Origin: Pokkaliibacter sp046614695
Lineage (GTDB): Bacteria > Pseudomonadota > Gammaproteobacteria > Pseudomonadales > Balneatricaceae
DNA length: 56,849 bases
Assembly: GCF_046614695.1 (NCBI RefSeq)
Contig: NZ_JBKKHQ010000029.1
Location: 1-56,849, forward strand
Reading direction: 5' to 3'
Position 1 is the first letter of the stretch, and each line of letters opens with the position of its first letter. A program made the position numbers and the translations under genes. A model generated the notes under the pieces. The model saw only the letters and a list, made by a program, of their open reading frames with translations, was not told the DNA's origin and did no database searches. This document shows positions 52,223 to 56,849 of this stretch, piece after piece.

Positions 52223-53014
52223 ATGAAGATTGAACTCTATGAGAAAACCGCTCTGGTCACCGGATCGACAGGCGGAATTGGTTTTGCCATTGCCCAAGGG
52301 CTTGCGGCGACAGGCGCTGAGGTGATTGTTAATGGTCGCAGTCAGGCTCGGGTAGATGAAGCCGTCGCCAAACTGAAGGATCTGGGTTATGGCCGGGTTT
52401 CAGGCGTAGTCGCTGATCTTTCTACCGCCGAAGGCTGTAAAGCCCTGATTCACGGTGCGCCCCATGCCGATATTCTCATCAACAATATGGGTATTTTTGA
52501 GCCGAAGCCTTTCTTCGACATTGATGACAACGACTGGCAGCGTTTTTTTGATGTTAACGTCATGAGCGCTATTCGCCTCTCACGCTACTATGCTCCCATC
52601 ATGAAAGAGCAAGGCTGGGGCCGCATCCAGTTTCTGAGCAGCGAGTCTGCGCTACATATCCCGGTAGAAATGGTGCATTACGGCGTAACGAAAACTGCCC
52701 TGCTTGCAGTTTCCCGCGGGCTTGCTGAAACCCTAAGCGGTACTGGTGTTACCGTGAACGCGGTTCTGCCGGGGCCAACTCAATCCGAAGGCGTCACCAG
52801 TTTTCTTGAGAAAATGGCCAAGGATCAGGGTACTTCCGTGGAAGAAGCCGGCGCCAACTTTGTTAAGGAGCATCGTCCAACGTCACTGATTGAACGCTTC
52901 GCCAGTGTCGAAGAAGTGGCGAATCTGTCGGTCTACCTTGCATCGGAACAGGCATCCGCCACCACTGGCGCAGCAATGCGTGTGGATGGTGGTGTGGTCA
53001 AAGCCATTCCTTAA
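52223..53014 (+). CDS. Short-chain dehydrogenase/reductase
   Basis: A 263-residue SDR. The cofactor loop is GSTGGIGFAIA, the NNMG motif is present (DILINNMG), and the catalytic residues are in FLSSESA (Ser) and YGVTK (Tyr, Lys). The C-terminal NGTTGAAMRVDGG-like TTGAAMRVDGGVV is typical. Activity is probably on a hydroxy/keto substrate, which cannot be told. ATG 52223 is preferred to GTG 52220 because GGAG is seven bases upstream. A terminator follows. Confidence 0.9.
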   Translation: MKIELYEKTALVTGSTGGIGFAIAQGLAATGAEVIVNGRSQARVDEAVAKLKDLGYGRVSGVVADLSTAEGCKALIHGAPHADILINNMGIFEPKPFFDIDDNDWQRFFDVNVMSAIRLSRYYAPIMKEQGWGRIQFLSSESALHIPVEMVHYGVTKTALLAVSRGLAETLSGTGVTVNAVLPGPTQSEGVTSFLEKMAKDQGTSVEEAGANFVKEHRPTSLIERFASVEEVANLSVYLASEQASATTGAAMRVDGGVVKAIP

Positions 53015-53036
53015 CTCCTGATACTTCAGGCGTTCT

Positions 53037-53072
53037 GAAGGCAGGACAACCCTGCCTTCTGTTGTTATTTTT
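53037..53072 (+). terminator. Intrinsic terminator of the SDR gene
   Basis: GAAGGCAGG (53037-53045) and CCTGCCTTC (53051-53059) form a 9-bp stem with a 5-nt loop, followed by a T-rich tract. Confidence 0.8.
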
Positions 53073-53150
53073 CGAAGGCTACTGCAGGATTCTCGCCACC
53101 CTTGCGGCTCTTGGTTACACTAGGCGGAGTTCGCCTCATAAGGACATGGC

Positions 53151-56006
53151 ATGACTGCGGCACTCTTCTTTCTGGTTATTGGAATTCTGATTTCAGGCGC
53201 GCTGGTGGTAATCGGCATCCCGCTTGCCCTTTCCCGAATTAGTCGTTTGCAACGCGAAGTGTTTCAGCTCAAGGGAGAGCTGGCCCAACAACGTCATGAT
53301 CTTAATCGCCTTCTGCAAAAGCCCCTCCTGGACAACCGAGCTGCAGAGACATCTTCCCAAAGCTCAACGCCCGAAGCCCCAGCGACAACCTCAACAACCG
53401 TTCAGCCAGAGTCAGTGGCGGCCTCGGAAACGACAACTGTCACCTCTCTGTCTGAGCAGGAAACCAACGCCACCGGGGCAACACTGGCAAATTCGCCTCA
53501 GGAGAGTCCAACAACTTTCCGCGATGCCTGGGGTACGGTAAGTCTGAGCCAGTCAGGCAATACAAAAGCGCCCTCCTCGCACGCTGCAAAGAACTCCACA
53601 GCGTCATCCGATGACCAAGAGCCAAGCTCACCTTCGTTACTGAAGCGCATTTTAGGCTTTGTTGACCTTGATAACTGGCCGGTGCTTTTAGGTCTGGTCG
53701 TGCTGTTTTTCGGTGTGAGCTACCTGATTGCTTATGTAGCGGAACAAGATCTGGTACCGCTTTGGGCTCGCCTTGCGCTTATTGCAACAGGTGGTGGCGT
53801 GATGGCAGGCATCGGCTGGCTGCTGCGTGGCCGTTCTGCCATTTATGGCCAGCTTCTTCAGGGCGGTGGTATTGGCATTATCTTTATCACCACCTTTGCC
53901 GCCTACCGATTCTACGACCTGATACCAGCGCTACTGACCATGATGTTATTGCTCGCCCTGATGCTGCTCAGCGTAGCACTGGCGATGCGCCAACAATCAC
54001 AACCTCTGGCAGCGCTGGGTATTCTGGGTGGCTATCTCGCGCCGATGCTGACGGGTAATGAGCAAGGTTCATTACTGGCACTGTTGCTACTCTATACACT
54101 GCTCAATGCCGGAGTCATGGCTCTGGCGACCCGAATGACCTGGCGTCTGGTCAATCTGCTGAGCTTCTTTTTCAGCTACTCGGTGCTCGCAACTCTTATT
54201 GCTCCTGATCATCCCGAGGTTAATGAATCGCTGATACTGGGCTTTAACAGCCTGTTCTTTATCCACTTTGTTGGATTGAGTCTGCTCTGGGGCTGGAAGC
54301 GACCAGCCAATTGCCGTTACTACCTGGACTCCTGCCTGCTCCTGGGTACTCCCGTTGCGACCTTGGGTATTTTCTACCCTACCTTACTGAGTGCAGGCAT
54401 CGATCCTGAGTGGATGGCAGCCTTCTCCGGCGCGATGGCACTGATATACGCCGGGCTTTTCGGCATCGCCAATCAGCGCTTGCAGCTTCACCTCCTGAGT
54501 CAGGTCTATCTTGCTCTGGCGATGATGCTCGGAAGTCTGGCAGTCAGCTACCTCTTTACTCACGCCTGGACGGTAGCGGTGTATGCTCTTGAAGGCGCCG
54601 GTTGCCTCTGGATTGCCCAGCGCGCCGGACGCCGTTTAGTCGCGGCATGGGGCATCATTATTCAGCTGGTTGCCGGTGCATTCTTCGCCGATGTGCTGCA
54701 AAGCTCTGTCTCCGGGCTTTCTGCAGTCTCTATGATGGGCCACGGCTGTCTTGTCATCGCGGGTATGTTGTCCCTGTACTGGCTACCTAACTGGCAAAAC
54801 GTTCGCTGGGTTGGAGCAACGCTTGAGTCAGTGTCACGTCCACTCATGGCTGTATGGACACTACTATGGTGGTGCCACTGGGGCTTGAGCGTGCTGGTTG
54901 AGCTGACGGACTCCAGCACTCTCGCCAGTCAATGCCTGCTGTTTTTTGCCTTCAGTGCAGCATTGGTGTGGAGTATTTCACGCTGGTTTCCGCTGCCCAT
55001 TTATCAGTACAGCTTGCCAGTCTGGACCGGTTTTAGTCTTATAGCCCTACTTACGCACATTGCCAATCAGGGCCCCCTACTATTTAGCGGTGAGGAAATC
55101 ACCGCTTGGTTATGGTGGCCTGTCGCACTAATGATCTGCTGGATGAACCAGCCACGGACAGCCAATGTTCATGAAGATGCTCACGACCATCAGGTATCAG
55201 CCAGCCGTATTGCAGGCTATCCGGTTGTTATGCTGCTACTGCTGAGCAGCCTCGCTCTGACTCTCAGTTTGGCTGCACTGCTCAACGCCCCACTGGATGA
55301 CAGTCGTGATCTTTTCGATGCGATTATGCCTGCCACCAACTGGCGTCTGATTCTCGGCGTACTGCCATGGCTAGTGTTAACGGCCCTGCTCTGTGAATGC
55401 CCCCGCTGGCCGCTGCAATCACTGGGAGAGCTGGGCACAGGTTTTCTTCGTGCCTTACAACTGGTTATTGCCGGACTTTGCCTGAGTTTCCTGATCTATC
55501 CCGGCAACTTCACCGGCCTGATCTATCTGCCGGTACTTAACCCGTTCACGCTGGTGACACTGGCGCTTGTTGTGTTGGGATATCGCTATCGCGCCTGTTT
55601 AAGTCATGGCCTGACGGCAATGCAATGGATTTTCCCCTGGGGGTTGTGGCTGCTGGCCCAGCTATCTGCGGAAGGACTTCGAACCCTGCATCACTGGCAG
55701 GCAATGCCGTATACCTTTGAAGGTATTGCGGATAGCGGCAGTGCCCAGGCCTGGCTGTCCATTCTCTGGTGTATTACCGGTATGGCCCTCTGTATTCTGG
55801 CCAACCGCAAGCTTCATTCCCGCACTCTCTGGTATGGTGGCGCCGCGCTTATTCTGGTCGTTTTGATCAAGCTTGGTGTCGTTGACCTTGAAGGCACAGG
55901 AACACTTGCCCGAATCATTTCCTTCACAGGTGTTGGCCTGCTGCTGGTTATTCTTGGCTACTGGGTGCCGGTTCCTAAGGCAAAGACCACTGGCACTCTT
56001 AACTGA
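53151..56006 (+). CDS. DUF2339 large polytopic membrane protein
   Basis: A 951-residue inner-membrane protein of the DUF2339 family. There is a first helix at about 5-27, then a basic coiled-coil-like stretch and a Ser/Thr/Ala-rich linker (about 60-160) of low complexity. About 25 further hydrophobic helices run to the C-terminus. GLVVLFFGVSYLIAYVAEQDLVPLWARLALIATGGGVM is the family core. No function is established; it has been linked to envelope integrity only by general inference. The gene stands alone between terminators. Confidence 0.85.
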   Translation: MTAALFFLVIGILISGALVVIGIPLALSRISRLQREVFQLKGELAQQRHDLNRLLQKPLLDNRAAETSSQSSTPEAPATTSTTVQPESVAASETTTVTSLSEQETNATGATLANSPQESPTTFRDAWGTVSLSQSGNTKAPSSHAAKNSTASSDDQEPSSPSLLKRILGFVDLDNWPVLLGLVVLFFGVSYLIAYVAEQDLVPLWARLALIATGGGVMAGIGWLLRGRSAIYGQLLQGGGIGIIFITTFAAYRFYDLIPALLTMMLLLALMLLSVALAMRQQSQPLAALGILGGYLAPMLTGNEQGSLLALLLLYTLLNAGVMALATRMTWRLVNLLSFFFSYSVLATLIAPDHPEVNESLILGFNSLFFIHFVGLSLLWGWKRPANCRYYLDSCLLLGTPVATLGIFYPTLLSAGIDPEWMAAFSGAMALIYAGLFGIANQRLQLHLLSQVYLALAMMLGSLAVSYLFTHAWTVAVYALEGAGCLWIAQRAGRRLVAAWGIIIQLVAGAFFADVLQSSVSGLSAVSMMGHGCLVIAGMLSLYWLPNWQNVRWVGATLESVSRPLMAVWTLLWWCHWGLSVLVELTDSSTLASQCLLFFAFSAALVWSISRWFPLPIYQYSLPVWTGFSLIALLTHIANQGPLLFSGEEITAWLWWPVALMICWMNQPRTANVHEDAHDHQVSASRIAGYPVVMLLLLSSLALTLSLAALLNAPLDDSRDLFDAIMPATNWRLILGVLPWLVLTALLCECPRWPLQSLGELGTGFLRALQLVIAGLCLSFLIYPGNFTGLIYLPVLNPFTLVTLALVVLGYRYRACLSHGLTAMQWIFPWGLWLLAQLSAEGLRTLHHWQAMPYTFEGIADSGSAQAWLSILWCITGMALCILANRKLHSRTLWYGGAALILVVLIKLGVVDLEGTGTLARIISFTGVGLLLVILGYWVPVPKAKTTGTLN

Positions 56007-56026
56007 ACACTCGTTCAATCAACGTA

Positions 56027-56063
56027 TCGTCATTCGCGGAGCCCCTCGTTATACTGGCTCCGC
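56027..56063 (+). promoter_or_regulatory. Candidate udk promoter inside an 8-bp inverted repeat
   Basis: TCGTCA (56027-56032) and TATACT (56050-56055) are spaced by 17 bp. The -10 lies in the 12-nt loop of a perfect dyad, GCGGAGCC (56036-56043) and GGCTCCGC (56056-56063). This could be an operator or a weak terminator for the gene upstream. Confidence 0.4.
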
Positions 56064-56121
56064 GCTGACGTTCAGCGCTGACTTTTATCTTCATTACCAG
56101 CAGGACATACGGCGATAACTC

Positions 56122-56742
56122 ATGCCTGAAACCACCAATGTTTTAATCGGAATAGCGGGCGCATCCGGCTCAGGCAAGACCTCTTTTGCGGATGCCCTGG
56201 TGCATGAGTTTGGCGCTGACCGGATCAGCATTCTGCGAGAAGACAGCTACTACAAGAACCAGAGCCATCTGGTTATGGAAGAACGCGTCAAAACCAATTA
56301 TGACCACCCCGATGCTTTTGATCGGGATTTGCTACTCGCTCATCTTGAAGCCTTGCTTGCTGGCGAGCCTGTTGATGTGCCGGTGTATGACTATAAAAAT
56401 CACACCCGTGCCAATGAGACCCAGCGCATGCCTGCCTGCAAGATCATTTTGCTCGAAGGCATCCTGATCTTTACTGACCCGCGTCTGCGTCAACTAATGC
56501 ATACCCGCATCTATATGGATACTCCACTCGATATCTGTCTTTTACGCCGACTGCAGCGCGATGTTAACGAACGCGGCCGCACTCTGGATTCTGTTCTTGA
56601 ACAATATCAGGCGACGGTTCGCCCGATGTTCATGAAGTACATTAACCCCTCAAAAGATCACGCTCATCTGATCGTTCCCGGTGGAGCCCGTAACCGTGTG
56701 GCGATTGATCTGATGAAAGCGCGGCTGCGCGAGATGCTCTAA
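56122..56742 (+). CDS. udk: Uridine kinase (uridine/cytidine kinase)
   Basis: A 206-residue P-loop kinase of the pyrimidine salvage pathway, phosphorylating uridine or cytidine. Walker A GIAGASGSGKTSFA, EDSYYK, the YDHPDAFD segment, the VPVYDYKNHTR motif and LLRRLQRDVNERGRT are all typical. It ends before a terminator that appears to be interrupted by an inserted element. Confidence 0.94.
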   Translation: MPETTNVLIGIAGASGSGKTSFADALVHEFGADRISILREDSYYKNQSHLVMEERVKTNYDHPDAFDRDLLLAHLEALLAGEPVDVPVYDYKNHTRANETQRMPACKIILLEGILIFTDPRLRQLMHTRIYMDTPLDICLLRRLQRDVNERGRTLDSVLEQYQATVRPMFMKYINPSKDHAHLIVPGGARNRVAIDLMKARLREML

Positions 56743-56753
56743 TAGCGGCGCAT

Positions 56754-56776
56754 AAAAAAAGAGGTGCTTAAAGCAC
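56754..56776 (+). terminator. Interrupted udk terminator
   Basis: AAAAAAAGAGGTGC (56754-56767) is the left arm of a terminator like others in the window, but only GCAC (56773-56776) of the right arm is present. The expected CTC and T-run are missing, and unrelated sequence follows. Confidence 0.6.
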
Positions 56777-56849
56777 TGCTGTCCCATAAATGGCAGTCAA
56801 TGAAAAAGCCTGAGTCCAAGTGAGTAAAATGAGAGTGCGACCAAACACT
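56777..56849 (+). mobile_element. Probable left end of an inserted element, truncated by the window edge
   Basis: The sequence right after the broken terminator contains a small dyad (ACTGC ... GGCAGT near 56775-56797). After an AGTGAG it opens a reading frame at ATG 56829 that gives seven codons, MRVRPNT, up to the edge. Such an end plus an early ORF is what an insertion sequence looks like, but family and transposase cannot be shown from 73 bases. Confidence 0.35.

Noticed and set aside
1..56849. CRISPR arrays, prophage or toxin-antitoxin modules
   Set aside because: No regularly spaced direct repeats, phage structural genes or toxin-antitoxin gene pairs were seen on reading the window; an exhaustive repeat search could not be run.

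Overview
The window looks like chromosomal DNA of a marine-type gammaproteobacterium, most likely near Oceanospirillales/Pseudomonadales. This rests on gene content and order: hda, AI-2E permease and DUF2066 divergent from purM-purN-DUF3108, plus rluB, intracellular PHA depolymerase, a two-domain OlsF-type acyltransferase and helicase IV. The genus cannot be fixed from the sequence alone. Most of the window is ordinary core and metabolic sequence with few signs of transfer, except at the extreme right edge.

Layout. 1-7.5 kb: tRNA-Glu with its promoter, a membrane-anchored coiled-coil protein, TapT (tRNA acp3U), the OlsF-like acyltransferase, PhaZ, a PotF-type polyamine-binding protein and RluB. 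7.5-13.7 kb: a leftward run (DUF2066, AI-2E permease, Hda, CxxC mini-protein) divergent from purM-purN, DUF3108 and YfcL. 13.8-24.4 kb: a signalling-rich stretch with an HDOD-GGDEF protein, XRE-cupin regulator, orphan solute-binding protein, YitT permease, a 1344-residue multi-PAS hybrid kinase and an RpfG-like REC/HD-GYP protein. 24.4-25.3 kb: bfr and bfd, with a Fur-like site at bfd. 25.3-34.6 kb: purine catabolism, xdhA-xdhB-xdhC-uraD-uraH leftward, and divergently a BMP-type purine/nucleoside ABC importer preceded by a sigma-54-type promoter. 34.6-41.4 kb: a COG0523 zinc GTPase under a near-consensus Zur box, a TetR regulator, a sigma-54 activator behind an unusual double-palindrome promoter, a DJ-1/Hsp31-type protein, GNAT and patatin. 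41.4-46.1 kb: glycerate kinase and a Gfo/Idh oxidoreductase divergent from a LacI regulator and a YbiU-type dioxygenase, with a consensus LacI-family operator between. 46.1-52 kb: an SOS pair, namely a UmuD homologue lacking both catalytic residues under a strong LexA box and a helicase IV homologue with a second LexA-like box, flanking tandem acyltransferase-3 paralogues. 52-56.8 kb: SDR, DUF2339 membrane protein and udk, whose terminator looks cut by an inserted element running off the window.

The most unusual items are the catalytically dead but LexA-controlled UmuD homologue, which has no umuC beside it; the LacI/DUF1479/Gfo-Idh/glycerate-kinase locus; the TTGTACAA double operator; and the interrupted udk terminator. 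No CRISPR array, prophage, rRNA or obvious defence island was seen.
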